Positions 25,996-35,223 of a stretch of DNA of 64,000 nucleotides are shown in pieces. Below the pieces are notes generated by a model. That model ran no database searches, was not told the DNA's origin, and saw only the letters and a list, made by a program, of their open reading frames with translations. The stretch covers positions 62,001 to 126,000 of the forward strand of contig NZ_JABGCL010000006.1 in assembly GCF_019800005.1 (NCBI RefSeq). The letters are read 5' to 3'. Origin of the DNA: Geminicoccus harenae. Lineage in GTDB: Bacteria; Pseudomonadota; Alphaproteobacteria; Geminicoccales; Geminicoccaceae. Each line of letters starts with the position of its first letter. The first letter of the stretch is position 1. Position numbers and translations under genes: made by a program.

Positions 25996-26222
25996 GTCGG
26001 CCGGGGCCGAACGAGATGCCGGCCCGGCCGGACGACCGGCCGGCCTCGCAGCCCGGGGCCGGGCCCGAGCGCCCGGCTGACCCGGTGCCGGCCGATCCGG
26101 TACCGGCCGATCCTGCGCTGGTTGGCCCGGTGCAGCCGGCCGGCGAGCAGAACGGCCCGAAAGGCCCGGAGCCGACCAGGTTCGGCGACTGGGAAAAGGA
26201 CGGGCGCTGCTTCGACTTCTGA
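25992..26222 (+). CDS. DUF1674/SdhAF4-type succinate dehydrogenase assembly factor
   Basis: This 76-residue protein ends in PTRFGDWEKDGRCFDF, the diagnostic C-terminal block of DUF1674, the SDHAF4 family that binds flavinated SdhA before complex II assembly. The N-terminal 55 residues are low-complexity and rich in proline and alanine with a PADPVPADP repeat, also visible as a DNA direct repeat near 26083-26113. The start overlaps the zeta subunit stop. No sdh genes are in the window, so it acts away from its targets. Confidence 0.88.
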   Translation: MSRPGPNEMPARPDDRPASQPGAGPERPADPVPADPVPADPALVGPVQPAGEQNGPKGPEPTRFGDWEKDGRCFDF

Positions 26223-26371
26223 GCCTGCCGGCCTGATCCGGGCCGGTGCCGGGCGGACGAAGTCGGACAGATCGTCGCGCGCAATGGCAATTTCGTGTAT
26301 CCGCCCGAGCACGACGGGCAGCGGCAGGTGACCCGTGGCAGGGCCGGGCGTCACCGATAGGAGTTGCATCC

Positions 26372-27433
26372 ATGGCGGAAGCTTCGGTTCAGCGGCGCGA
26401 GGGCGGCGACCGGCAGCGTGCGCTGGACGCGGCGCTCAGCCAGATCGAGCGCGCGTTCGGCAAGGGCTCGGTGATGCGCCTGGGCCAGTCACAGGCCGGC
26501 GCCGACATCGAGACCATTTCCACGGGCTCGCTGGGCCTCGACATCGCGCTCGGCATTGGCGGTTTGCCGCGCGGCCGGGTGATCGAGATCTATGGCCCGG
26601 AAGCGTCGGGCAAGACCACGATCTGCCTCCACGTCATCGCGGAAGCTCAGAAAGCCGGCGGCACCTGCGCCTTCGTCGACGCCGAGCACGCGCTCGACCC
26701 GACCTATGCGAAGAAGCTGGGCGTCAACATCGACGACCTGCTGATCTCGCAGCCCGACACCGGCGAGCAGGCCCTGGAGATCACGGACACGCTGGTCCGT
26801 TCAGGTGCCATCGACGTGGTGGTGATCGATTCGGTGGCGGCACTGGTGCCCAAGGCCGAGCTCGAAGGCGAGATGGGCGACCAGATGCCTGGTCTCCAGG
26901 CCCGCCTGATGAGCCAGGCCCTGCGCAAGCTGACCTCCAGCATCAGCCGCTCGAACTGCATGGTGATGTTCACCAACCAGATCCGCAGCAAGATCGGCGT
27001 GATGTTCGGCAGCCCGGAGACCACCAGCGGCGGCAACGCGCTGAAGTTCTACGCCTCGGTCCGGCTCGATGTCCGCCGCATCGGCCAGATCAAGGACAAG
27101 GACGAGGTCGTCGGCAACCAGACCCGAATCAAGGTCGTCAAGAACAAGGTCGCTCCGCCGTTCAAGGTCGTCGAGTTCGACGTCATGTACGGTCAGGGCG
27201 TCTCCAAGACCGGCGAGCTGATCGACCTCGGCATCCGTGCGGGCGTGGTCGAGAAGTCCGGCTCCTGGTTCTCCTACAAGGACACGAGGATCGGGCAGGG
27301 CCGCGAGAACGCCAAGAACTACATGGCGCAGAACCCGGAGGTCGCGGCCGAGCTGGAGAACACCATCCGGCAGAGTGCCGGCATCTCGGGTGCCGCCGCC
27401 TTGCTTGACGAAGACCGCACGATCGAGGACTGA
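26372..27433 (+). CDS. recA: Recombinase RecA
   Basis: RecA forms filaments on single-stranded DNA for homologous recombination and triggers LexA self-cleavage. The 353-residue protein has Walker [10 protein letters not shown] at 75-83, [12 protein letters not shown] as Walker B, the DNA-binding loops in [21 protein letters not shown] and [14 protein letters not shown], and the family length. ATG 26372 has AGGAG eight bases upstream. I found no GAAC-N7-GAAC or GTTC-type SOS box in the 150 bases before it. alaS follows after 41 bases, a pairing common in alphaproteobacteria. Confidence 0.98.
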   Translation: MAEASVQRREGGDRQRALDAALSQIERAFGKGSVMRLGQSQAGADIETISTGSLGLDIALGIGGLPRGRVIEIYGPEASGKTTICLHVIAEAQKAGGTCAFVDAEHALDPTYAKKLGVNIDDLLISQPDTGEQALEITDTLVRSGAIDVVVIDSVAALVPKAELEGEMGDQMPGLQARLMSQALRKLTSSISRSNCMVMFTNQIRSKIGVMFGSPETTSGGNALKFYASVRLDVRRIGQIKDKDEVVGNQTRIKVVKNKVAPPFKVVEFDVMYGQGVSKTGELIDLGIRAGVVEKSGSWFSYKDTRIGQGRENAKNYMAQNPEVAAELENTIRQSAGISGAAALLDEDRTIED

Positions 27434-27474
27434 CCGGTCCTCGATCGCCGTATCCTTCTCCTTTCGGACGACCC

Positions 27475-30114
27475 ATGGCCAGCGTCAGCGAGATCCGCTC
27501 GAAGTTCCTCGATTATTTCGGCCGGCACGATCACGAGATCGTCGCCTCGGGTCCGCTGGTGCCCCATAACGACCCGACCCTGCTGTTCACCAACGCAGGC
27601 ATGGTCCAGTTCAAGAATGTCTTCACCGGGCTGGAGCAGCGCAGCTACCAGCGTGCGACCACGGCGCAGAAATGCGTCCGTGCCGGCGGCAAGCACAACG
27701 ACCTGGACAATGTCGGCTATACCGCCCGGCATCACACCTTCTTCGAGATGCTGGGCAATTTCTCGTTCGGCGATTACTTCAAGGAGCGTGCGATCGAGCT
27801 GGCCTGGAACCTGATCACCCGGGAATACGGCCTGCCTGCATCGCGCCTCACCGCCACGGTCTATGCCGAGGACGACGAGGCGTTCGGCCTGTGGAAGAAG
27901 ATCGCAGGATTGCCTGAGAGCCGGATCATCCGCATCCCGACGTCGGACAATTTCTGGGCGATGGGCGATACCGGGCCCTGCGGCCCGTGCTCGGAGATCT
28001 TCTTCGACCATGGCGACAAGGTCGCGGGCGGCCCGCCCGGCTCGGCGGATGCCGACGGCGACCGGTTCATCGAGATCTGGAACCTCGTGTTCATGCAGTT
28101 CGAGCAGGTCGACAAGGCGACCCGCGTGAACCTGCCCAGACCCTCGATCGACACCGGCATGGGCCTGGAGCGCATTGCCGCGGTGCTTCAGGGCAAGCAC
28201 GACAATTTCGAGATCGACCTGTTCGCGAAGCTCATCGCCAGGAGCGAGGACCTGACCGGTACGCCGGCCGAGGGGCCGCAGCGCCCCTCGCACAAGGTGA
28301 TCGCCGACCATCTGCGCGCCTCGGCCTTCCTGGTGGCCGACGGGGTAATGCCGTCCAACGAGGGGCGCGGCTACGTGCTGCGCCGGATCATGCGCCGCGG
28401 CATGCGCCACGCCCAGCTCCTGGGCGCCCGCGAGCCGCTCATGTACCGGATGGTGCCGACCCTGGTCGAGGAGATGGGCAAGGCCTATCCGGAGCTGGTC
28501 CGTGCCGAGGCGCTGGTCACCGAGGTGCTGAAGCTCGAGGAAACCAATTTCCGCCGCACGCTCGAGCGCGGCCTGCGCCTGCTCGACGAGGAGGTGACGA
28601 CGCTCGGCGAGGGCCAGCCGCTTTCCGGCGAGGTCGCGTTCAAGCTCTACGACACCTACGGCTTCCCGCTCGACCTGACCCAGGACGCCCTGCGCGCCCA
28701 GAACCGCGCGGTGGATCTCGAAGGTTTCGAGGCGGCGATGGAGCGCCAGCGCGCCGAGGCGCGCAAGCACTGGAAGGGCTCGGGCTCCTCGGCGATCGCC
28801 CCCATCTGGTTCGAGCTGCGCGACCAGGCCGGCGCCACCGAGTTCCTGGGCTACGAGACCCCGACCGCCGAGGCCAAGGTAGTGGGCCTGGTGGTGGGCG
28901 ACGCGCTGGTGAACGAGGCTGCCGCCGGCACCGAGGTGCTGCTGGTCGCCAACCAGACCCCGTTCTACGGCGAATCCGGCGGCCAGGTCGGCGACACCGG
29001 CACGATCAGCACCGGCGACGCCACCGTCACGGTCACCGACACCCAGAAATATCTGGGCGACCTGTTCGTCCATGTCGGCAAGGTCGAGCGCGGCACGATC
29101 CGCCAGGGCGACGACATCAGGCTGGCGATCGACGCGGACCGCCGCGCCCGCATCCGCCGCGCCCATTCCGCCACCCATCTGATGCACAAGGCGCTGCAGC
29201 GCCATCTGGGCGCGCATGTCGCGCAGAAGGGCTCCAAGGTCGAGCCCGACCGGCTGCGCTTCGACTTCAGCCACCCGAAGGCCATGACGCCCGAGGAGAT
29301 CGGCCTGGTCGAGCGCGAGGTGAACCACTACCTGCGCCAGAATGCGCCCACCGCCATCCGCATCATGGCCAAGGAGGACGCGATCGAGACCGGTGCCATG
29401 GCCCTGTTCGGCGAGAAATACGGCGACGAGGTTCGGGTCGTCTCGATGGGCCAGGCCGAGGACGGCAAGACCTACTCGGTCGAGCTGTGCGGCGGGACCC
29501 ATGTCGCCCGCACCGGCGACGTCGCCCTGTTCAAGATCCTCTCCGAAGGCCCGGTCGCAGCCGGCATCCGCCGGATCGAGGCGATTACCGGCGAGGCGGC
29601 CCTGCTCCATGTCGAGGAGGAGGAGGCCGTGCTCGGCCGCGCCGCCGCTGCCCTCAAGGTGCCGGCCCGCGACCTGCCGGCCCGGATCGACGCCCTGGTC
29701 GAGGAGCGCCGCAAGCTGGAGCGCGAGCTGGCCGATCTGCGCCGCAAGATCGCGACCGGCGGCCTCGGCACGGAGAACGCCGCCCGCCAGATCAACGGCA
29801 TCACCTTTGCCGCCCGCGCCATGGAAGGCGTGCCGGCCAAGGAGCTGCGCGGCACTGCCGACGAGCTGAAGAAGCAGATGGGCTCCGGCGTCGTCGCCCT
29901 GGTCTCGGTCACGGACGGCAAGGCCGCGGTGGTGGTGAGCGTCACCGACGATCTGACCGACCGGCTGGATTCGGTGGCGCTGGTCCGCCAGGCCGTGGCG
30001 GCACTGGGCGGCCAGGGCGGCGGCGGCCGGCGCGACTTCGCGCAGGGTGGTGGCCCGGATGCCGCCCAGGCGGCAGCAGCACTCGCCGCGGTGGAAGCGG
30101 CACTGGCCGGCTGA
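27475..30114 (+). CDS. alaS: Alanine-tRNA ligase
   Basis: This 879-residue enzyme charges tRNA(Ala). It begins with the class II catalytic core ([17 protein letters not shown], then [19 protein letters not shown]), has the tRNA-recognition domain, the editing domain with the zinc ligands [11 protein letters not shown] and CGGTHV, and a glycine-rich C-Ala domain ending in [16 protein letters not shown]. Length and domain order are normal. A strong hairpin follows the stop. It lies 41 bases after recA. Confidence 0.98.
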   Translation: MASVSEIRSKFLDYFGRHDHEIVASGPLVPHNDPTLLFTNAGMVQFKNVFTGLEQRSYQRATTAQKCVRAGGKHNDLDNVGYTARHHTFFEMLGNFSFGDYFKERAIELAWNLITREYGLPASRLTATVYAEDDEAFGLWKKIAGLPESRIIRIPTSDNFWAMGDTGPCGPCSEIFFDHGDKVAGGPPGSADADGDRFIEIWNLVFMQFEQVDKATRVNLPRPSIDTGMGLERIAAVLQGKHDNFEIDLFAKLIARSEDLTGTPAEGPQRPSHKVIADHLRASAFLVADGVMPSNEGRGYVLRRIMRRGMRHAQLLGAREPLMYRMVPTLVEEMGKAYPELVRAEALVTEVLKLEETNFRRTLERGLRLLDEEVTTLGEGQPLSGEVAFKLYDTYGFPLDLTQDALRAQNRAVDLEGFEAAMERQRAEARKHWKGSGSSAIAPIWFELRDQAGATEFLGYETPTAEAKVVGLVVGDALVNEAAAGTEVLLVANQTPFYGESGGQVGDTGTISTGDATVTVTDTQKYLGDLFVHVGKVERGTIRQGDDIRLAIDADRRARIRRAHSATHLMHKALQRHLGAHVAQKGSKVEPDRLRFDFSHPKAMTPEEIGLVEREVNHYLRQNAPTAIRIMAKEDAIETGAMALFGEKYGDEVRVVSMGQAEDGKTYSVELCGGTHVARTGDVALFKILSEGPVAAGIRRIEAITGEAALLHVEEEEAVLGRAAAALKVPARDLPARIDALVEERRKLERELADLRRKIATGGLGTENAARQINGITFAARAMEGVPAKELRGTADELKKQMGSGVVALVSVTDGKAAVVVSVTDDLTDRLDSVALVRQAVAALGGQGGGGRRDFAQGGGPDAAQAAAALAAVEAALAG

Positions 30115-30116
30115 AC

Positions 30117-30144
30117 GGAGGCGGCGGCCCAGCCCGCCGCCTCC
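30117..30144 (+). terminator. Hairpin terminator after alaS
   Basis: A perfect 11-base stem, GGAGGCGGCGG paired with CCGCCGCCTCC around a six-base loop, begins two bases after the alaS stop codon. No T-run follows, so it may stop transcription with help or protect the 3' end. Confidence 0.7.
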
Positions 30145-30329
30145 GGCCCCGCCGTCACCCGCACGACGCCGAATGCCGCTTGAGGCCGGCCATGGCGGGC
30201 TGAGCCAGGCCAAGATCTCCACCTGCATCCTGTAAATCATGCGGAACGCGGCATGGATGGCTGCGTTCTCCTCATGCGGCGGCAGCCACTGCTGCCGCAC
30301 AGGATGCCCTTTGGCTGGAGGATAGCGGC

Positions 30330-31160
30330 ATGGGCGAGCGGCGTGGGGTGAACGGCAGCGACCTTGCGGCCCGGCAGGCGACGATCCGGCGCCGCATCGA
30401 GGAACTGGCGCCCTGGTTTCACAATATCGACCTGAACGGCATCCCGACCGCGCCCAACCATCCGCTGAACGACTACCCGACCTGGAAGTGGCGGCGCTTC
30501 GCCCACGCCGTCCCCGAGGATCTGTCCGGCCGCAGCGTGCTCGACATCGGCTGCAATGCCGGGTTCTACGCGCTGGAGATGAAGCGCCGCGGCGCGGACC
30601 TGGTGGTGGGGATCGACGAGGACGAGCGCTATCTGAGCCAGGCGCGTCTCGCGGCCGAGGTGACCGGGCTGGACGTCGAGTTCCGGCAGCTCTCCGTCTA
30701 TGACATCGCCAGGCTCGGCCGGCGGTTCGACCTCGTGCTGTTCATGGGCGTGCTCTACCACCTGCGCCACCCGCTGCTGGCCCTGGACTTGATCCACGAG
30801 CACGTGGCGGACGATCTGGTGCTGTTCCAGTCGATGCAGCGCGGCAGCGACGTGGTCTGGGAGTTGGAGGAAGACTACGGCTTCTGGAACGACAGCGTCT
30901 TTCACTATGCCGGCTTCCCCGCGATGTACTTCATCGAGCAGCGCTACGCCGGCGACCCGAGCAACTGGTGGATCCCGAACCGCGCCTGTGCGGAAGCGAT
31001 GCTGCGCAGTGCAGGATTCGAGATCCTCCAGCACCCCGAGGACGAGGTTTATCTCTGCCGCCGCGCGCCGGCACCGGCGATGCGCCCCGCACCGCCGGCA
31101 ATCTTCCAGCCGCATCCGGCCGACGCGATGACCGACCACCGCCCCGAGCGGCCAGAGTGA
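30330..31160 (+). CDS. SAM-dependent methyltransferase, CmoB/TIGR04290-like
   Basis: This 276-residue protein has a class I methyltransferase core. The SAM motif is SVLDIGCNAGFY at residues 69-80, followed by LVVGIDEDERYL and VLFMGVLYHLRHPLLAL. The N-terminal RIEELAPWFHNIDLNG and the later WWIPNRACAEAMLRSAGF match the group often annotated TIGR04290, related to DUF1698/CmoB. Members are found near sugar-modification or glycosyltransferase genes, but none is here. The substrate is unknown; tRNA is possible by distant CmoB similarity. Confidence 0.82.
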   Translation: MGERRGVNGSDLAARQATIRRRIEELAPWFHNIDLNGIPTAPNHPLNDYPTWKWRRFAHAVPEDLSGRSVLDIGCNAGFYALEMKRRGADLVVGIDEDERYLSQARLAAEVTGLDVEFRQLSVYDIARLGRRFDLVLFMGVLYHLRHPLLALDLIHEHVADDLVLFQSMQRGSDVVWELEEDYGFWNDSVFHYAGFPAMYFIEQRYAGDPSNWWIPNRACAEAMLRSAGFEILQHPEDEVYLCRRAPAPAMRPAPPAIFQPHPADAMTDHRPERPE

Positions 31161-31231
31161 CGGTGTGGGACAGATGGTGCCCGCCGGACCTAGCGGGGGA
31201 TGTGCTCTGCTTCGTTCCTGCCGGTGATCCG

Positions 31232-31241
31232 GATATATATC
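31232..31241. promoter_or_regulatory. AT-only palindrome upstream of DUF2946-like gene
   Basis: GATATATATC is a perfect ten-base palindrome 46 bases before the DUF2946-like start, conspicuous in such GC-rich DNA. It could be a promoter element or an operator. No family can be named. Confidence 0.3.
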
Positions 31242-31287
31242 TAAGGTTCTACTAGGCAGACCTTCGGGACTGCGGCACCATCAAAAT

Positions 31288-31704
31288 ATGCGTGCGGTTC
31301 CGACAGCCATAGGACGATCGGCCGGCCAGCGCCTGACGGCACTGGCCGCTGCCAGCCTGTTCGCCCTGCAATTGCTGCTGGCGACGGTCGGCTCCGTGCT
31401 GCTCGCCCCGCAGGCGGCAGCCGGGCCGCTGCTCGTACCGATCTGCGCGGACGGTCATCTCGCCTGGATCGATCCGGCTGCTTCGCCGGACGAGGGCGAG
31501 GAGGATCCGGGCCACGGTGGGCTCGACTGCGCCAAATGCTGCCCGCATCTGGTCAACGCCCTGCTGCCGCCCCGGCCACCCCGGCTGGTCGAGGTCACCG
31601 AGCGGCAGGTCGAGCCCGCACCGCTGCCGTTCCTCGCCGTGCGCGCCGGGCATTCGACCGCAGCGCCGCTGCCGCCGCGCGGACCGCCCCCCTCGCAAGC
31701 CTGA
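31288..31704 (+). CDS. DUF2946-like exported small protein
   Basis: This 138-residue protein has an N-terminal hydrophobic segment (LAAASLFALQLLLATVGSVLL) and a mature region with DCAKCCPHL, the cysteine block typical of DUF2946-like proteins, followed by a proline-rich tail. Such proteins are usually encoded near copper or iron uptake genes. Here the next gene is a PepSY membrane protein 73 bases downstream, which fits a metal-related locus. The role is not known; binding of a metal by the cysteines and histidines is a reasonable guess. Confidence 0.68.
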   Translation: MRAVPTAIGRSAGQRLTALAAASLFALQLLLATVGSVLLAPQAAAGPLLVPICADGHLAWIDPAASPDEGEEDPGHGGLDCAKCCPHLVNALLPPRPPRLVEVTERQVEPAPLPFLAVRAGHSTAAPLPPRGPPPSQA

Positions 31705-31777
31705 GCTGACGCCCGCCGGCCCGAGCCGTCACCTGCCCGGCGCCGTCCTGGTCCTCGACTTCGCTTGCGAGACGACG

Positions 31778-33232
31778 ATGCACGACACTGCTGCTCCGCT
31801 GCCGGCGGCCGCCAGGCTGCCGACCCGCGATGCCATCCACCGCGCCGTGTGGCGCTGGCACTTCTATGCCGGGCTGCTGGCCCTGCCGTTCATGATCCTG
31901 CTGGCCGTCACCGGCGGCCTGTACCTCTTCCACGACGCGCTGGACGGCTGGTTCCACCGCGACGTGCTGAGCGTCGAGGCGCGCAACGCCCCGATGCTGG
32001 AGCCGGAAACCCTGGTCGCCAACGCAGAGGCGGCCCATGCCGACACGGTCTACAAGTTCGCGCCGCCCGCCGGCCCGACCTCCTCGGCCGAGATCGGCTT
32101 CAAGGGCGCGGACGGGCGGAAATTCTCCGTTTATCTCGACCCCTATGACGGCCGCATCCTGGGCAGCATGGACGACAAGTCCTCGGTGATGTGGACGGTG
32201 CGCCAGCTGCACAGCCTGGCCCTGTTCGGCACCGGGCCCGGCTACCTGATCGAGATCGTGGGCGGTGCTACGATCATCCTGGTCGCGACCGGCTTCTATC
32301 TCTGGTGGCCGCGCAAGCGGCAAAAGGGCGGCGTCGTCAGCCTGCGCGGTACCAGCAAGCACCGCCTGTTCTGGCGCGACCTCCACGCCGTGACCGGCAT
32401 GGTGGCCGGCCTGTTCATCGGCTTTCTGGCGCTTACCGGCATGCCCTGGTCGAGCTATTGGGGCGACCGGTCGCTGGCGGTGCTGACCAGTCTCGGCCAG
32501 GGCTTCCCGGCCGGTGCCTGGGGCGACACGCCCGTCTCCAGCCTGCCCATGCAGGCGGTGGTCGACGAGGTGGGCTGGACGATGCAGCACGCACCGGTGC
32601 CGACCTCGCCCAGCATGAACGACCATCATCATGGTGCCGCAGCGGCCCCGGCACCCTCGGTCGCCGCGGACAGGCTGCCGCCGCCGATCGGGCTGAACCG
32701 CGCGGTCAGCACCTTCGACGCGATGGGCCTGGCCCCCGGCTATGCCGTCGCCCTGCCGAGCCAGGCGGATGGCGTCTATACCGGCTCGGTCTATCCGGAC
32801 GATCTCGACTTCGAGCGGGTGATTCATCTCGACCAGTATACCGGCGAGAGCATCATCGATGTCGGCTTCAACGATTACGGCCTGGGCGGCAAGGCGATCG
32901 AGTGGGGCGTCAACGTCCACATGGGCCAGGAGTTCGGCCTAGCCAACAAGATCGTCATGGCGCTGGTCTGCGTCGCGATCGTGCTGATGGCGGTGTCGGC
33001 GGCGGTGATGTGGTGGAAGCGCCGCCCGGCCGGCAGCCTAGGGGCACCCGCCTGGCCGGCGGACCGCCGGGTCGCGGTGGGCGTCACCGTGCTGGTGCTG
33101 GCCTTGGGTGCGCTGTTCCCGCTGACCGGGCTGACCATCCTCCTCATGCTGGTGCTGGACCAGCTCTGGCTGGCGATCTCCCGCTGGCGGGCCATGCCGC
33201 AAGCTTCCCGTCAGGCCGCCGCCATGCGATGA
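31778..33232 (+). CDS. PepSY-associated transmembrane protein
   Basis: This 484-residue inner-membrane protein has the PepSY-TM layout: a first helix in WRWHFYAGLLALPFMILLAVTG, a periplasmic PepSY domain, helices in LIEIVGGATIILVATGFYLWWP and in HAVTGMVAGLFIGFLALTGMPW, a second periplasmic part with a histidine-rich NDHHHG stretch, and C-terminal helices. Proteins of this type are linked to ferric-siderophore reduction or metal handling. Conserved histidines in the helices (WRWHFYAG, LHAVTG) could bind heme. The ATG at 31778 is chosen from the start of family similarity. No siderophore genes are nearby. Confidence 0.88.
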   Translation: MHDTAAPLPAAARLPTRDAIHRAVWRWHFYAGLLALPFMILLAVTGGLYLFHDALDGWFHRDVLSVEARNAPMLEPETLVANAEAAHADTVYKFAPPAGPTSSAEIGFKGADGRKFSVYLDPYDGRILGSMDDKSSVMWTVRQLHSLALFGTGPGYLIEIVGGATIILVATGFYLWWPRKRQKGGVVSLRGTSKHRLFWRDLHAVTGMVAGLFIGFLALTGMPWSSYWGDRSLAVLTSLGQGFPAGAWGDTPVSSLPMQAVVDEVGWTMQHAPVPTSPSMNDHHHGAAAAPAPSVAADRLPPPIGLNRAVSTFDAMGLAPGYAVALPSQADGVYTGSVYPDDLDFERVIHLDQYTGESIIDVGFNDYGLGGKAIEWGVNVHMGQEFGLANKIVMALVCVAIVLMAVSAAVMWWKRRPAGSLGAPAWPADRRVAVGVTVLVLALGALFPLTGLTILLMLVLDQLWLAISRWRAMPQASRQAAAMR

Positions 33233-33313
33233 TGGCCGGTCGCTTCGATGGCTGGGCCCCCGGGTTCGACGCGGACAGATGTTTTGCGAAACAAACCGGG
33301 GACCCGCGCCGAA

Positions 33314-34138
33314 TCAACGACTTGAGAACTTTCGACGCAACTCGGCCGCGCTCGCGGGGCGCCGGCCGAGGCCGGCCAGCACCGCCACCGCACCCGCGAC
33401 CTGCGCCTCGTTGGACCGGGCCGGCGTGCCGTCGGGGGCCAGCCGGTTGTTCTCGAAGCCGATCCGCAGGTCTCCGCCCAGCAGGGCCGCGGCCACCAGG
33501 CAGTCCAGCTCCTGCGCGCCGAAGGCGCAGGTCATCCAGGGCCAGTCCGGCTCGGCTGCCTGGAGGAAGGGCAGCAGGTCCGGCGGGGCGGAGCGCTGGC
33601 CCTCACTGTAGCGACCCAGCACGTAGAGCACGGACGGCCGCTCGTCCGGCACCACGCCGCGTGCCACCAGCCCCTTCAGCCGCAGCACGTCGGCGCGGTC
33701 GTAGAGGATGTGCTGCAGCCAGATGCCGGCTTCCTGGCACCAGGCGTAGAACTTCGCCGCCTCCGGCTCGGCGGCGGGGTTGGGCACCAGTTCGCGCAGC
33801 GCCACCGATGCCGCCTCGGGCCGCACCGTCCGGACCAGCGCCATCTGCGCCTCCGGCTGGTAGAGCCCGACCGCCTCGGTGGTGACCTGGATCACCAGCC
33901 GGTCGCCCACGGCCGCCTCGACCGCGGCGACGCAGGCGCGGACCAGGCTCGGGTCCAGCGAATGGCCCTCCTGTGCGTCCCGGGCATGGAGGTGGATCAT
34001 CGCGGCACCGGCCTCCAGGCAGGCGGTCGCGGTATGCGCCAGTTCCTCAGGGGTGATCGGCAGGGCCGGATGGTCGGCCTTGCGCAGCCGGGCACCATTC
34101 GGCGCCACCGCGATCGCGACCGGCGGGCGCTCCGTCAT
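33314..34138 (-). CDS. BKACE-family beta-keto acid cleavage enzyme
   Basis: This 274-residue zinc-dependent enzyme cleaves a beta-keto acid with acetyl-CoA to give acetoacetate and a new acyl-CoA. The family motifs are AVAPNGARL, MIHLHARDAQEGHS with the zinc histidines, VIQVTTEAVG and a C-terminal RIGFENNRLAPDGTPARSN. It overlaps the hydroxyacyl-CoA-dehydrogenase-like gene upstream by four bases (ATGA). Such a pair is used in carnitine breakdown, where the dehydrogenase makes 3-dehydrocarnitine and the BKACE cleaves it. The substrate here is inferred from that context. Confidence 0.88.
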   Translation of the reverse strand: MTERPPVAIAVAPNGARLRKADHPALPITPEELAHTATACLEAGAAMIHLHARDAQEGHSLDPSLVRACVAAVEAAVGDRLVIQVTTEAVGLYQPEAQMALVRTVRPEAASVALRELVPNPAAEPEAAKFYAWCQEAGIWLQHILYDRADVLRLKGLVARGVVPDERPSVLYVLGRYSEGQRSAPPDLLPFLQAAEPDWPWMTCAFGAQELDCLVAAALLGGDLRIGFENNRLAPDGTPARSNEAQVAGAVAVLAGLGRRPASAAELRRKFSSR

Positions 34139-35055
34139 CGGCCGGCCTCCGCCCGGGCCAGGCGCAAGGCCACCAGGGCCGCGTCCCGTTCCGCCTCCAG
34201 TTGCGTGATCGAGCGGCCGCCCGCCTCGGCCAGCACGCCCTCGATCAGCTTCGCCTTGAGCTCGGGCGTCAGCCGCGGCTGGCCCAGATCCTGCCAGCGC
34301 CGCTCCTGCGTCGGCCCCAGATGGTCCAGATAGTGCCGGATACCCCCCTGGCCACCGCCCAGGTGATAGGTCAGGTGGGCGCCCATCACCGCCCAGCGCA
34401 GGCCCGGCCCGTCGCGCAGGGCCTGGTCGATCTCCTCGACCGAGGCCACGCCTTCCTCCACCAGATGCAGGGCCTCGCGGTAGAGTGCCGAGGACAGCCG
34501 GTTGGCGATATGCCCGCGCATCTCCTTCCGCAGCCGGACCGGCTGCATGCCGAGCCCGGCGTAGAAGGCTTCCGCGGTGTCCAGGCAGCCGGCGTCGCTG
34601 CCATACAGCTCGACCAGCGGAACCAGGTGCGGCGGGTTGAACGGATGGCCGATGATCACCCGCCCTGCCTGCGCGCAGCCGGCGGTGAGCTCGCTCCAGA
34701 GCAGGGAGGAGGTGCTGCTGGCGATGATGGCACCCTCCGGTGCCGTCAGGTCCAGCCGGTGCAGGAGGTCGACCTTCAGCTCGATCCGCTCCGGCGCGTT
34801 CTCCTGGATGAAGTGAGCTCCTGCCGCCGCGGCCTCGACGGAGTCCGCCAGGGCCAGCCGGCCCGTGCCGCTGCGGCCGAGCCGGCGCAGGCTCTCGAGG
34901 CAGGGCGCCAGCTTCGCCTCCAACTCGGCCAGGTCCGCCACCGCCGGATCGTGGACGGTCACGTCATGGCCGTTCGCCAGGAACAGGGCGGTCCAGCCGA
35001 CCCCGACCGTCCCGAAGCCGATCACCGCCACATGGCGGCTGGCAGGCTGCGCCAT
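34135..35055 (-). CDS. 3-hydroxyacyl-CoA/carnitine dehydrogenase-like protein
   Basis: This 306-residue NAD-linked dehydrogenase has a Rossmann motif GFGTVG at residues 13-18, IIASSTSSLLWSEL near 110-123 and the catalytic block GHPFNPPHLVPLVE with H137. The length is that of a single-domain dehydrogenase, not a fatty acid oxidation fusion. ATG 35055 is preferred because GAGGAA lies upstream and similarity begins there. Together with the overlapping BKACE gene, it fits oxidation of a 3-hydroxy acid such as L-carnitine, with the BKACE cleaving the keto product. No transporter or betaine genes are adjacent. Confidence 0.85.
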   Translation of the reverse strand: MAQPASRHVAVIGFGTVGVGWTALFLANGHDVTVHDPAVADLAELEAKLAPCLESLRRLGRSGTGRLALADSVEAAAAGAHFIQENAPERIELKVDLLHRLDLTAPEGAIIASSTSSLLWSELTAGCAQAGRVIIGHPFNPPHLVPLVELYGSDAGCLDTAEAFYAGLGMQPVRLRKEMRGHIANRLSSALYREALHLVEEGVASVEEIDQALRDGPGLRWAVMGAHLTYHLGGGQGGIRHYLDHLGPTQERRWQDLGQPRLTPELKAKLIEGVLAEAGGRSITQLEAERDAALVALRLARAEAGR

Positions 35056-35161
35056 CTGTTCCTCTCCCTCTGGATGCCGTGGCGGCACAACTGGCGCGGC
35101 GCAGGCGAAGGGTCCAGGCAAAAGCCGCTGCCCGGACCGTCGGCCGCGTGAGGGTGCCAGC

Positions 35162-35195
35162 AAAAAGGGCGGCACCCCCGCCGGAGGCGCCGCCC
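35162..35195 (-). terminator. Rho-independent terminator of the first RND operon
   Basis: On the minus strand GGGCGGC pairs with GCCGCCC across a GC-rich loop and is followed by TTTTT. It lies 29 bases after the permease stop. This is the clearest intrinsic terminator in the window. Confidence 0.8.
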
Positions 35196-35223
35196 ATGAG
35201 GACGACCGGAGCCTGCGCTCCGG

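Noticed and set aside
26083..26113. Short direct repeat as a mobile element or attachment site
   Set aside because: It lies within the proline/alanine-rich part of the SdhAF4-type gene and simply encodes PADPVPADP.
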